From contig OX104127.1 in assembly GCA_944470555.2 (NCBI GenBank), forward strand, positions 51,388,934 to 51,452,933: DNA of 64,000 bases, in the 5' to 3' direction. The DNA is from Heterobilharzia americana. Its lineage: Eukaryota; Platyhelminthes; Trematoda; Strigeidida; Schistosomatidae. Below the pieces are notes generated by a model. That model had not been told where the DNA came from and did no database searches. It worked only from the letters and a program-made list of their open reading frames with translations. The position numbers and the translations under genes are program-made. Positions 1 through 11,800 of this stretch are shown here, in pieces. Each line of letters begins with the position of its first letter. Position 1 is the first letter of the stretch.

Positions 1-135
1 GTGGATAACGTCTTGGCGTTTGAAGCGATGGGTGTGGGGTTCGAGTCTTAGTGGGAAGAACACGGAGGTGCAAATACATCCAGCTGACAAGTCCTAAATA
101 GAACAAAACGCGCGTCCTGAATTCCTCTGCTAACT
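1..135 (+). mobile_element. Sm-alpha-like hammerhead SINE, decayed
   Basis: A tRNA-like head (GGGTTCGAGTC, a B-box) is followed by a hammerhead-like body at about 79-128. The core reads CTGACAA, with G8 changed to A, and the GAAA element is altered, so the ribozyme should be inactive. The left end is cut by the window. Confidence 0.7.
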
Positions 136-404
136 ACAACCAAGTAAATTACCATAATAAATATTCAGGCAATATGAGCATAGAGGCGCAAATGAAAACA
201 GAGGTCGAACAATCCAATCTAGTATAATAACGGAGAATTATAAGTATTTTTGCTGATTAGAAGTGTCACAGACTGAAACAGTATTATTCACTGCGTCAGA
301 AAACCAGATGTCATTCCCAAAACAGAAATAGCGTTAAGTGCAATAGGTAAGACAATTGTAGATGAAGTTTCGAACACAATGTGCACTGAAACTGAAATAA
401 AGGA

Positions 405-530
405 AGAAAATGAAACTTAATTTACTTCAACTAGAAAAAGAATCTTTTAAGAACCTTCGAAGCGATAATAATAATTATATAGTGATTGACAAATCGGATA
501 AGGATAACTCAAAGACTTCACTGAACTAAT
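405..530 (+). mobile_element. Possible Penelope-like RT fragment
   Basis: A short open frame with FKNLRSDNNNYIVIDKSDKD resembles the conserved entry motif of Penelope-type reverse transcriptases (asparagine-rich, then I-x-K-x-D-K). Too short to be certain. Confidence 0.35.
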
Positions 531-544
531 CAGACTGTTGATAT

Positions 545-665
545 AAGTTTTGGGTAGTATCCATCATGGACTGACATCAGTTGGAGAACGATTGCTTCGT
601 CCTAATATTAGAGTCCCCAGCCGTATGCACCCACCACCCCTCCAAGGTCCCGACCCTGGCAAACA
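545..665 (-). mobile_element. tRNA-like SINE-D fragment
   Basis: Carries the family's GACTGACATCAGTTGGAGAA segment. Matches the better copies at 45090-45300 and 55470-55640, with a diverged promoter half. Confidence 0.5.
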
Positions 666-998
666 CACTAAACATTCAACCACTTAGTCGGAACCCAATG
701 ATCCACAGTTTCCTAATTCTGTCACTACAATTCTTTATCCACTTCACTTCCGATTGGTTGACTTCATATGTCACAACTTTTTATAAGAATTTCGGCGCAT
801 AGTCGTATCATCTCACATTCTTTGTTTCTAGTGGTAGTAAAGTTTTCCGTATCTCTGGTATAGGTGTTGCGTCATTCCTATTAAATGTGTGCGGTGTGGA
901 TTCTTTGAACAAAGACCCAGTAATTAATCTATCTCTCCACTTAATTAAATTGGACTTAAGTACAGTGGTTTCAGCCCACCCTATTGTGTGGTTGTGTG

Positions 999-1220
999 TT
1001 ATTGCATGCGTTGCAATATAAACGAATTCTCTTCTGGTTTATTGATCCTATTGGAGTCTGTCATTCTATATACAGGTAAATTCTTATGTTCCGCTAATCT
1101 AACTGATCCTGACGGGCTACTTTGACCTATGTACTTCACCTCACAGTCAATACATGGAGTTCGGTTAATTAGATTAAATTGCTTAATTGAATCTATCGGA
1201 TCCTTAAGCTGGAAAAGCAC
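999..1220 (-). mobile_element. Penelope-like element endonuclease remnant
   Basis: The 73-codon frame contains TPCIDCEVKYIGQS and VRLAEHKN, the Cys-x-x-Cys, YIG and RLxEH pattern of the GIY-YIG endonuclease of Penelope-like retroelements. The family is inferred from motif only. Confidence 0.5.
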
Positions 1221-1889
1221 ATCTCTGAGTGAGTTTGTAAGTTAAAATGCCACCGTAATTGTACCCCTGTTGAGAAATCTACGTAAAGTTTTTGATGTTC
1301 CTTCCTAATATGGTAACACAATGGAGGCTTCGAACTTATTTCCATTCTCATGTTATCGCTGTTATTTGCATTTGTGCGAATTTCTCAATAAACTGTAGGA
1401 GATAATTATGAATTACTAACGTTTCTTTTGTGTGTCAGTTCCTTGTCTAAGTCAAGCACTACTGACTGACTAGCGAGTTCTCTAGCTCTATTATCCAAAA
1501 TTTGACTAAACAAAGAATATAAGGCGATATTATTGAAAGTTGTGTGACCACATTGATATGATTATGAATGGTAATTTATACTCAAAACATCATCAAGTAA
1601 GTAATACTGTATCATTGTGTGCTATATCAAATTAGTAAATCTGATTATATTTGCAAAGTGAATGAACACAGAAGAACAAAACCATATGAAGAAAGTAAAA
1701 AGGTTAAGAAATCGACAGGAGATTTAACACACCGAGTGAGGCTATTTCATGATGAGTCAAGATAGTTAAACTTAATGCCGAAAACTAAAATCCCAGGGGA
1801 ATTTGTAGTATTATGAAGATTTATAAGTCAAGCTAGTAAAAAATACCGTTTCACTGTGTAACACATCTAATAAACAGACTAAAATGGAA

Positions 1890-2310
1890 TTATAATCTAC
1901 CACAGTCAGACAGACAGGCATAATCAACGTAAAACCTCTCATACAAGTGCATCGACTCAAGTTACCATACTTCGCAGTGATATACAAAGAGAGGAGATTA
2001 GAAAAAGAGTGATATCATAGTAGTAGACTGAGTTGTGTGAGAGAATGAACAATTTGAAAATAAAGGTTAACACAAATAGTCAAGCTTTACAAGACGTCAA
2101 GGAATGAATACATTAACGCTACTGCGACCAACTTTAAGTCATGTCACCGAGTCCCTCAATAATTAATTCCTATCGTATCAGGGACCCCAGTCAGGTAGTC
2201 TACATCTTCTCCACAGGACTCAAACCAACAGTCAAGGACTTCATTATCTGGTGCCACGTCTTGGTCTGGTCACCCTGAAACCTCATCCAACCCAATCCAT
2301 CTTCCCCCAG
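1890..2310 (-). mobile_element. RTE-like non-LTR retrotransposon, 3' region
   Basis: Reverse-complement remains of the RT C-terminal region and 3' tail. Shares ACAAGTGCATCGACTCAAGT and the TCATGTCACCGAGTCC segment with the copies at 3170, 17690, 39590 and 53460. Confidence 0.6.
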
Positions 2311-2359
2311 CATCCAAATAAGAGAAAATCTATGCAAAGTAAAGAGTATCAAAACATAC

Positions 2360-2887
2360 CGTGAATTTGTTAGCTATAGTTGCTGCACCCGAACTAATAA
2401 CAGTAGGTCTAGTCGAAACTATATTAGATGATTCTGTTGGTAAATTAGCAGAGGCATGATGGTGATGATGATGAGGAGGAGGATGATCAATTTTGCTAAC
2501 ATCTTTGTTGACATCAAGAGGAATCATATGCTCATGAGAGGGATTGGAAGCTACAGGATTGCACACAGGATTAGGCACAGATGTATTGAGTGAAACACTA
2601 GACGGTGTAACAATAAAACGATTTAAAGTCATATTTGAAGAAACAGGTAATTTTGAATTTGTCGACATAGCATGAGTATTTAAGAGTTGATTATTTCCAG
2701 ATGCACAAGAAGGCACTGTAACATTTCCTGTACAATTGAAGGTTATATCTTGATTTGATGATTGTTGAGCTTGACCTTGTGCTTGTTGCATGGACTGCGG
2801 TTGCTGTTGTTGGGGATTCCCAGAATGTTGTTGTTGCTGCAATAGAGTAATTAACTTATTTTGAACATCCACAGGAAGCAAACCAGC
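2360..2887 (-). CDS. wnk: WNK exon 17: Gln-rich tail with RFIV docking motif, residues 2490-2665
   Basis: Acceptor TTTCTGTTTCCAG before GCT GGT; donor TTCACG|GTATGT, so the gene continues beyond the left edge or in an exon I could not identify in 1-2359. Opens with a helix (LLPVDVQNKLITLLQQQQ), then Gln-rich sequence, then MTLNRFIVTPSS. RFIV (residues 2579-2582, 2609-2620) fits the R-F-x-V/I motif by which WNKs recruit SPAK/OSR1-type kinases. A His-rich run (HHHHHH) lies near the end. Confidence 0.85.
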
Positions 2888-5800
2888 CTGGAAACAGAAA
2901 GACATGACTTGCTTACACACTATATATGTATGAAGAGGTTAGATTTGAATAAATTTAAACACTTTTGATGTTTTGGCTAATCATCGTTGGTAATTAACTT
3001 CAATTTAACTACTGAATGAGGGTATAATCAATCAGTTACTATCATTTATTGAACGTCAAATGTAATCAGGGGTGTGACACAAGCCTGGTTCAGTAAATAA
3101 TGTTGACCAGATTTCACCAAAATAAAACCCGAGTTCATTTTGATGGTTTGAGCAACCACAACAATCAGGTCATCCATGAAATATGAGTCTACTGCACAGA
3201 TAACCGACTTTCAGTCATGTCACCAAGAGTTCTCAACCAATCATTCCTATCCTCTCGGGATTTCACAGTCAGGTGGTCTACATCTCCTTATACGACTCAA
3301 ACCAATAGTCAGATACCTCATGGACTGGTGCCACGTCCACGTCTCGCTACCATGAACCCTCTTCTAACCTAACCTAACTTCCCTAGCATGGCACATCAAG
3401 GTAGACAAGTGGAACACATGTCAGAGCCACCTCAGTCGACTAAGGTTCACAAGTCCCATCAATCGACTTGCCTATCTTGCCTAGTACCCTCAACATGACT
3501 TCAACATTGCTCACACAGTCATTCCACCAAACACGAGCAATGCTACGAAGAGACCTATGGTCAAAATCCGATAACTGTTTCATGTCTTTTACTTTTAATG
3601 GCTATATCTCACAGCCGTACAACTGGACAGAATGGACTGCACCGCAGTATACTCGTCCTTTGATAGGTAGTCGGATATCTCACCAGTCGGCACCACAGGT
3701 AACGCAACTTGGTAAACGCTACATGGAGTTCGGCTTCACATAATTATTTCTATGCATTTTTCATCCACTCAGCAGTTTGTCCATGCAGTATAGTCATTTG
3801 GGGCGATTCCTCTGACACAATTCCTCCAACTAAACAAAGATGATTTTGACAAACTCTGCACAAAAGTATATCAATGAAATATAGTTTCTTGTAATGTGCT
3901 TCTCTCTCTTTTTGTGAATTACTTCATAACAGCCTCCTTGAAAACATGGACAGAGTTTTCTCAAATCATACATTACTTTTCACTGGCTTAAGAGCAGAAT
4001 TCTTTATATGTTATTTTGTCATTACCAGACCAATGAATACTTTCGCATCATGAAATCTTACCACATACCTGTACACATAAACATGCACAATCTGAGTATT
4101 TTACTTTTGAGTACTTCTACAGTGACAAATAAAGCAATATCATCTATTCCTTCATTTATTAAAACACCCATTACACATAAGCAGGTTTACATACACTTCA
4201 CTGAAGAATATTATTTAGAGACAATCTTAAAACATAAATTTAAATAAACTAACTGGTGATGTTTGTTGTAGTTTACTATTTCCCTCATTTCAGTAAATTT
4301 TGCTGACTATAAATAATGCAGATTTCTAGATATCTGTAAATAAATTTGATATCATCATTTTCTAAATGCTACCTTTTTCTTACAGACCCTGAACGAAGCG
4401 AAAAACCATAATTCTTAACCTGAATTACAAGGCTTCATTACTTCTGATGATCAGTAAGTTAGATTCAAAGATAACTACCAAACTGTGCACGATAAAAAAT
4501 AGTTTTCAGATTGCCAAATCTAGTGTGAAGGCTCTCACATCCGGTTTAACCGACAGAGGAATGATCCTAATTATCCTATCTTAATCCTCTTATACGACCA
4601 CATGTTCATAACCTCAGACAGAGAAGCCCTTCTCACTACCTTAAAGTAATAGGGAGTGTTCCACAAAATTGAGAGGGTGAAATAAAAATTTTTTTGGAGA
4701 GTTCATCTAGGAGAGTTGGTAAACTCTAATTTCATTCAAACCATTGGTGCTCATGAGATTCATGGTCTAAAAAGGATGAGTGGTGTGGGAACCTGCCTTT
4801 TTCATCGGCGACCACAGGAATGCAGGACCATATGTTAATCTGCCGCCAGGTATATCACACTTTAAGTCAAACGCTCGGGATGGCGTCTTCAAAGACAACC
4901 ATCTCATTTGGTATGACCATCCGAGCAGCATCACACGCCGCATGCAACTTATAAATGAAAATTAATGATAAAGTATGCATACCGTTGATCAAATCTTCCT
5001 GCAAAAAGTCAAATTCACTGTGTAACAAAATTTCTACGCTAAAACTTTATTTGTTTTTATATCGTCGTTACTCTTACATCTGAACTACGCTACATTCTCG
5101 TCATCAGTTCCAGATCTGATAACGATGGCGTTATCTGATATGCCTTTGTCTCTCACACGACAAATCATGTAGCACTTACGTAAGGACCATGGCGCTTGGT
5201 GAAAAGAAAGCGTGAGTGAGATGAAAGCAGCAACTGCATTTGCCAATAGTCGGGAGCTGTTTCAACTCATTGGAACCATCGGCAACCAAAGACCTGGTGT
5301 ACTTGAGATGGGGTCTCTGAAGTAGGTGGTACGCCGATCACCAACTTTCCTAGAAGCCTGGAACGTCAGGTGGGATACTCCGAAGTGTGACTCAGCTAGC
5401 CTACTGCTACAGCACCATAGACCTGCGTCCAATAATCTATGGTTAGTTAACACCGACCCACCTAACGAAGTGGAGACCTGCAAGGAACTACAAGTATTAA
5501 AGCACCAGAGGACATCCGGTCTAGACAACGTAACTTTGGTGTTTTTAAAGAGTGGAGATGGAACTGTACTCGGGGAATTGATCACACTGTTTGAGTGGGG
5601 TATCGCAAACTGAGTCTTTCCCATCACTTTGGAATGACGTTACCACCGTACCCAATCTTTAAAAAGGGGTTGTGTTATGTGTGTGATAATCATCGAAAAA
5701 CCAGTCTACCATCAGTAGTCTAAAGTACTGACAACCGTCATACTTTACAGACATTGTGAAACGCGTGAACAATTGTTGCGCAAGTAGCAGGTAGGTTTTC

Positions 5801-8800
5801 GCCCAGGTTGTAACCATGTGTTCACTCTGTCAGATGTTTGAACACGGTCGTACGCATTGCAGGTCAACGATAGTTGTTTCTAGATATTTAAGCTGCCTTC
5901 GATTCGTTGGAAAGGGTTGTGTTCTAGAATTTCTTGTTTGTTGAAAGCTCAATGCTGTAATACCTCACCTAGAGTGACGGCATATAGTCACCGTAGTTAG
6001 ACAGGGCTATCTGATATCATTATTCTTCTTTAAATTCGAAATACTTCTGAAGGTCTGTGAAGATGATGGTGTACACCTACTAGCAGTTGAACGAAATTTC
6101 GACCGTCATAATTCGGGCGATACAGAAGCAACTCATATCGTACTTAATCAGTTAGCCATTAGTATCTGTAGGTTTGATATGTGTTTCGCACTATCGATGT
6201 GTAAAGTGATTCTACAAAATCGGCAGGAATCGAAATGTACTCAGCCACCAAGTGCATGTTTGTGCAGTAGACAATGAGCTACACGTATTGTGTAACAGTT
6301 AATGATACTACTTGGTTGTCTAAACCACGGTAGGAGGAGTGGGTTTCGAACCTATGACCAACTGGTTGAAATTTGAATGCCTAAATCAGTGAGCAACAGA
6401 AAGAGTCTGTTCGTGTACTCGCCGACGGTAGTGAATTGTTGGAAGTTATCCTGAAATTTTGGCACATGGGTAGCTGCATGAGTGTTTGTAGAAGTGTAAC
6501 TGATGGGATTTTTAACTACATATCGAAAGCCAAAGCGGCATACACCAATCTAGGTAAAGCACGCCGTCATCGTAACTTTAGCTTGTATGTAGACGATCCA
6601 GTATAAGTGTCGGTGCATGCAGTTCTATCTACACCTGTGAAACTTAATCTCATCGAGCTTGGGATGCCCGACGACTTTGCCTGTTTGATCACCTCTGTCT
6701 CCGTAGGACTGATAGCATATGGTGCTAAGTGTTTGGACGTGACAGAGATTGTCATTCATCGGGTGATACTATCTAAGAACAGCAGCTCCAGTGGCTCAGA
6801 CATGCATCGCAAATTTAATCTTGAGGATTTCCTAACAATTCACTCTTCGATTTCCCTGGCAAGAAGATGAGGAGAGGTGGAGTCACGGGACGAAGGATAT
6901 GTTTACATGGCATTTGTCAGTGCCTCACGACTCCCTGGATGGGATTCAAAAGATTATGCGGCTGTTGCTTGAGAGGATAGGACATATGGCTCAGAACCGA
7001 AACCGATGGGAGTCATACTGCAGCTTTTTTGTTTTTCCTATTATCCAAAACTAAGACGAAAGTAATAAATACTTCCCTGAATGCATTTTTAAGAGACTGT
7101 TTATGTTTTTCTTTCTGCACTTATTTCTCTCTTTCCATAACGCACTTTGATTTCTTAGTGTTGATATCACTTAGTATAGTGCACTCCCCTGGCGCCCATG
7201 TTGTACCAAGTCCCGCTTAAACAGATGATGAAATTAGGTAGAGGTATCTTCAACGTAAAATAAATTATTATTCTGTGACTTGTCAACAGAATAATTCACA
7301 GCATTTTCATACACTTTACCAATTAAAATCTCTCTCTCTCTTATTATCACTTACATACATGCACACACTAGATAAAAATGTAATCCGAAAAAGTCCATTG
7401 TAATTTACCTCTTTCGTAGATTATTTACACACTATCATGTTAGTTAGGCAATCACCGCCTACTTAACGAGCTGATAATTATAACAAACAAAATGCGAAAG
7501 TGATATAGACATTTTTAAAAAGGGGTCAGCCAAATGACCTATATTCATTTCCAAAAATTTTGTTCGCTGTTACAAAACATAGTGATGAAGTTAACATGCA
7601 TTCTGACTATTATTTTATGCGTGATATAAAAAATATGAATTTGACCAAACAAAATAAGTATACAGTATGCAAGTATGTTGTTGCTTGTATTATCCTTAAG
7701 TTAGTCTTAGTGAAAACAACATCGCTCACTTGGAGGCAGGTATATCCAGCTGACGAGTCGCAAATAGGACGAAACGCGTGTCCTGGATTCCACTTCTAGC
7801 TACTATCTATCACTCAGTAACTAAGTATATCTCGAAAGGTAGTTTTTGTAGCACCAAAATGAAGTCTTATGAACTAGGAAGGTATGAAGTCTGCAGAGAT
7901 CACTCCAGCTAATACACCTGTAACAAAGTTATGAATCTGATGATAAATATCCTTGTAAAGCGTCACTGATTGTTTTCATTTCATTCGATGAATTAGTCTA
8001 CTCGTTCCATTTATAGTCAGGAAGTGTTGAAAGACATTCGATCGATGTAGTAAAATGTCACACCACCAAGTCAATACTCATGCTGCCTGCAGCAGGTACC
8101 TGTGAGTAACCATGTGTTCCAGTACTTAATATAGGGTCAGTATCTAATAACATTTAGATCCCAAACACATATGGTTTTAAGATGATGGAGAATATTATTT
8201 ACAGCTGAAGAGGGGACGATTTTGACGTTGTTTTCGGAGCTGGATGATTTAAACGTGAAGCCTTGGCAGAAACAACCAACTACACATAAGGCTATCACAA
8301 GTTACTAAGCCACTTCTGGCGAAGGCCCCATAGCTCACTTCTTTCTTAAGTTTGCGCCGATGATGTTGCCTAGAATGATAATGAGGAAAGCTTCACGATT
8401 AAACCATCCAGAGCAAAGAACACAACACCATCAAAACATACAGTTTCCCCAAGTTTAATATTTCATCTGTAACTTTATACATCGGATAACTACGAATTCC
8501 AAGATTTATCAAAACGTATAAGTCAAAATAATTCCTTTGTAGTTGTTTTGACAAGAAGAAAGTGGTAGTGACAATCAATTAATGTGGTAATGCTCGATTG
8601 AATAATCGTTAAAACTCCGGTTGGCGTACTGTTATATTCTGCACAGGAAGGTAAGATAGTTAAAATTTCCATTGCTAGGTGCTACTCTTAGTTAAGCAAA
8701 GATATAGTATCAATGTACAAAATAACTGACTGCCAGCCACAGTCGTATACACGATTGAAGACGGTTTGGTAGGGATCCCATAAATATTCACGGTTAATGA

Positions 8801-11800
8801 CTGGAAATTATTTGGTGGTATGGACCACTATTAATTGAAATAGTATATAGTTTTTCACTGTATTCAAAATCGTGATTATTACTATGATAAACCTACTGTT
8901 ACTGTTTCACTATCCACCTCTGTCTTTAGTTTAGTGTCTGCGAGTTTGAGAAGTATTGACTAGGGGACTTTAGTGATAGTCGCAAGCGCGAAGCAGGTAT
9001 TTGTCAAAAAAGTATTTCCTGTCTGCCTATTCATTTTTATCGAAAAACTTCATTCGTCTTTGGAAACAGTTTAAGCGATTTGTTTTTTTAGTTGCATCGC
9101 GCTTCGCTTCACAAGTTACTATGAATTATCTAAATTGTAAATATCTAAGCCTATTTTGGTAGTAATGACGGATAAGTTGTTAGCATTGAGATCCAGGACA
9201 TATGTTTCATCCCATTTTGGACTCTTCAGTTGAACGCATGAATGACTACCAGTGAGTGATGTCCACACTATGACTTGAACTTGGACTGATAGCGCAGTAG
9301 CCTTTATGTCAATAGTGGCCGTTCAATTCGGTTTAGTCAATGAAGAAGAATTACGAGCAATAACACATGCGGGTCCAGTTGTTTGTTCGGAGCATGATTG
9401 GAAAGCTGCTGATTTAGTGGCCAATATAAATCATAAAGTATTGGGTAGCACTCACTCACATACATCACATCTATAGTGGTTTAAAAATCGTATCAACACT
9501 TACTGCACTTAATGGACAGATGTAGGCGTAAGTGTACTGCTCAAACTTGTATGATTCACATAGCAGCTAAGTGAACTACATAAATAAGATAAGCTTTTGA
9601 TTAGTTTGAGCAGTGTAAACAGCTGTCATGCAAAAACACTATGGTGTGAAGAGAGAGATAAACTTCACCACCGGTACAAAGCAACAAAGAAAGTTAACGT
9701 CACTTGAGCAGCTTCTTACAACGACACATTAAAACACACGAAAATTGGATTGAATTGAAATCCACGCAGAAGCCTTGTGCATATTTGTGCAGTAGGTGAT
9801 GAGTCACACTTATTGTGTGAGGGCTAATGGTCCTACCTCGGTAGACAGGGTGGTGTCGGAGACTATGACCTATTGGTTGAAAGTCAACCCCCTAAACCAA
9901 TAAGCCGAAACTTCAGATCAAAGGCAGGAAAGTTAAGTGGTTGGATTAATAAGTTACAACTTCACACACCTGTTTAATGAAACTGTACACATAAAGAAAA
10001 GCACAGCCATGATTATAAGAACTTACGCTATTGCTATCCGATGTCTGCTGAAGTAGGCGGACTGCGTTCGCTAACTCGGGTAAAATCTGACTGAGGTAAG
10101 AATGAGCTGCAGGTAAAGATAATTGTTGTTGATTTCTGTCTTTCCCTGGTAACGGTGCAGAATTTTTCGGCATGATATTTGATAGGTGTTGTGGTTGTTG
10201 CCACTGTGATGGCTGTTGAAAATGCTGGTTTATTGGAGGGTGAAATATATGAGGTTGTTGAGATGCAGGCTGTTGATGGGTTTGCATCTGCAGAGATTGT
10301 TGTTGCGTTGTTGACTGCACCGGTTGAGTTTGATGCATCGGTTGCTGCTGTGTTGCAATTTGTGATGTCTGTGGCTGATCGACTTGATGTGTCTGTATTT
10401 GAGGAGTTATCACCGGAAGTTGTTGCTGTTGCATCTGTGATGGTGGCAAATGAGACAGAATCTGAACCGCTTGTTGATGCTGGTTTATTTGAGTAGGCTG
10501 AGTTAATGGTTGTGCCTGGTTAGGTTGCTGAACTTGTCCAGATATTTGAGAAGTTTGTTGCTGTCCTTGGACCTGCGGTGTTGGAACTGGTGGTGTTTGA
10601 GGTTGTGTTTGTGATTGCATCTGGGTTGGTTGCTGTTGTGGCATGACTGAAGATGAATGCTGAAGTTGTGACTGAAGTTGAGTCGGTTGTTGGTGAGATG
10701 TCATTTGAGGTAACTGTTGTTGTTGTTGTTGCTGCTGCTGCAATGAAGGCTGTTGAGGTGTTTGAGGTGTATGAATACCACCACAATGGACTGATGAGGA
10801 CTTCACTATGGATTGGACATTCACCCCATCCTGACTGTCCACATTAGATGAAGCTGATGACAAATTGGTTTGCAAAAGAGGACGCATTTGAACACCTTGA
10901 AGTTTACTCACCTCACTAAACTTTGACCATTCAGAGTTGGCAACCGCAGAAGCTAACAAGCGGCTTAATAGTGCAGGCAAGGAATTCACACTGGCTGCGC
11001 ATGCCCCTATATTGGATACTGGAGGGCTAGCAACACTCAGTCTCTGAGGTATATGACTAGCTTGTGACTGAGACGGTGTCGTGGATTGTATTGGTACTGG
11101 GGGAGAAGCTTGTCTATGATGTCGAATTACACCTACGCTTGGACCAGTGGCAACAACTCCAGAATTTGCTGTTGCTTTAGAAGATGAATTGACAACCTGA
11201 TTGGAAGTCTTCAAGAGATTCGACAAGAGTTGAGGTACCTAAAAAAATTTCGATGAAATAGTTATTTACATAAACATTTAGGATCTGTGCCAAACTTTTA
11301 GGCATAAGAACGACTTGGTCATGAAGTAGGTCAATCAAGAAATGAATATCACTCAGAAATAAATGCAGATTCATGAATCAGTTGACCGCACATATTTCAT
11401 GTGAGACTCGATAAAAAAAGTTAGCTCTTGGGATCCCCGGATGAGAGGGGTCAGTAGTCGAGGCAGATTGGCTGAAAATTGATAAAAAATGGCACAGATA
11501 TGTTCACTCTTTGACATTTTCTAAAGCTTGGATATTTTCACTAACCAATTCCAAATTCTATATCTCCCGTCCCCCATACACCTTTATCTACTTTAATATC
11601 AGTCTTTTTCTATCCACTAGTTTTTTTCATGCTACTGTGCAGTGTGGCAACTTGAACCGATACACCTAGGTGCGAGGTTCTGCGGTGATTCACTTTGATC
11701 TTAGCTCCACAGACAGTGCAAGGTTAGAATCCTTGACAACTGTCGAAAGACAAATGCTCATTTCAATTAGTCATCAAAAAAAGACAAATAGAAAAGAAAG

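Larger units (their letters stand above)
1..2359. other. Intron 17 (partial): repeat-filled, inventory
   Basis: Holds a hammerhead-SINE relic (1-135), a Penelope-like RT fragment (about 405-530), a tRNA-like SINE-D piece (545-665), a Penelope-like endonuclease remnant (999-1220, minus) and an RTE 3' region (1890-2310, minus). I see nothing assignable in 1230-1890. No further WNK exon was found, though a short one could hide here. Confidence 0.5.
2888..10026. other. Intron 16: repeat inventory and unassigned stretches
   Basis: Holds RTE fragments (3170-3745 minus; 5200-7025 plus), SINE-B copies (6255-6400 and 9775-9915, minus) and a hammerhead SINE (about 7725-7800). Stretches 3750-5190, 7030-7720 and 7805-9770 have no recognisable coding content. 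A run at 9180-9470 has the moderate-GC texture of an old repeat that I cannot classify. Confidence 0.5.

Noticed and set aside
4780..4965. 61-codon frame MVWEPAFF...
   Set aside because: No recognisable domain and no supporting splice or promoter context; considered a chance frame or old repeat.
10179..10847. Plus-strand open frames opposite the Gln-rich exon 16
   Set aside because: They arise because CAA/CAG-rich sequence lacks stops on the other strand; the minus frame is continuous, in phase and spliced.
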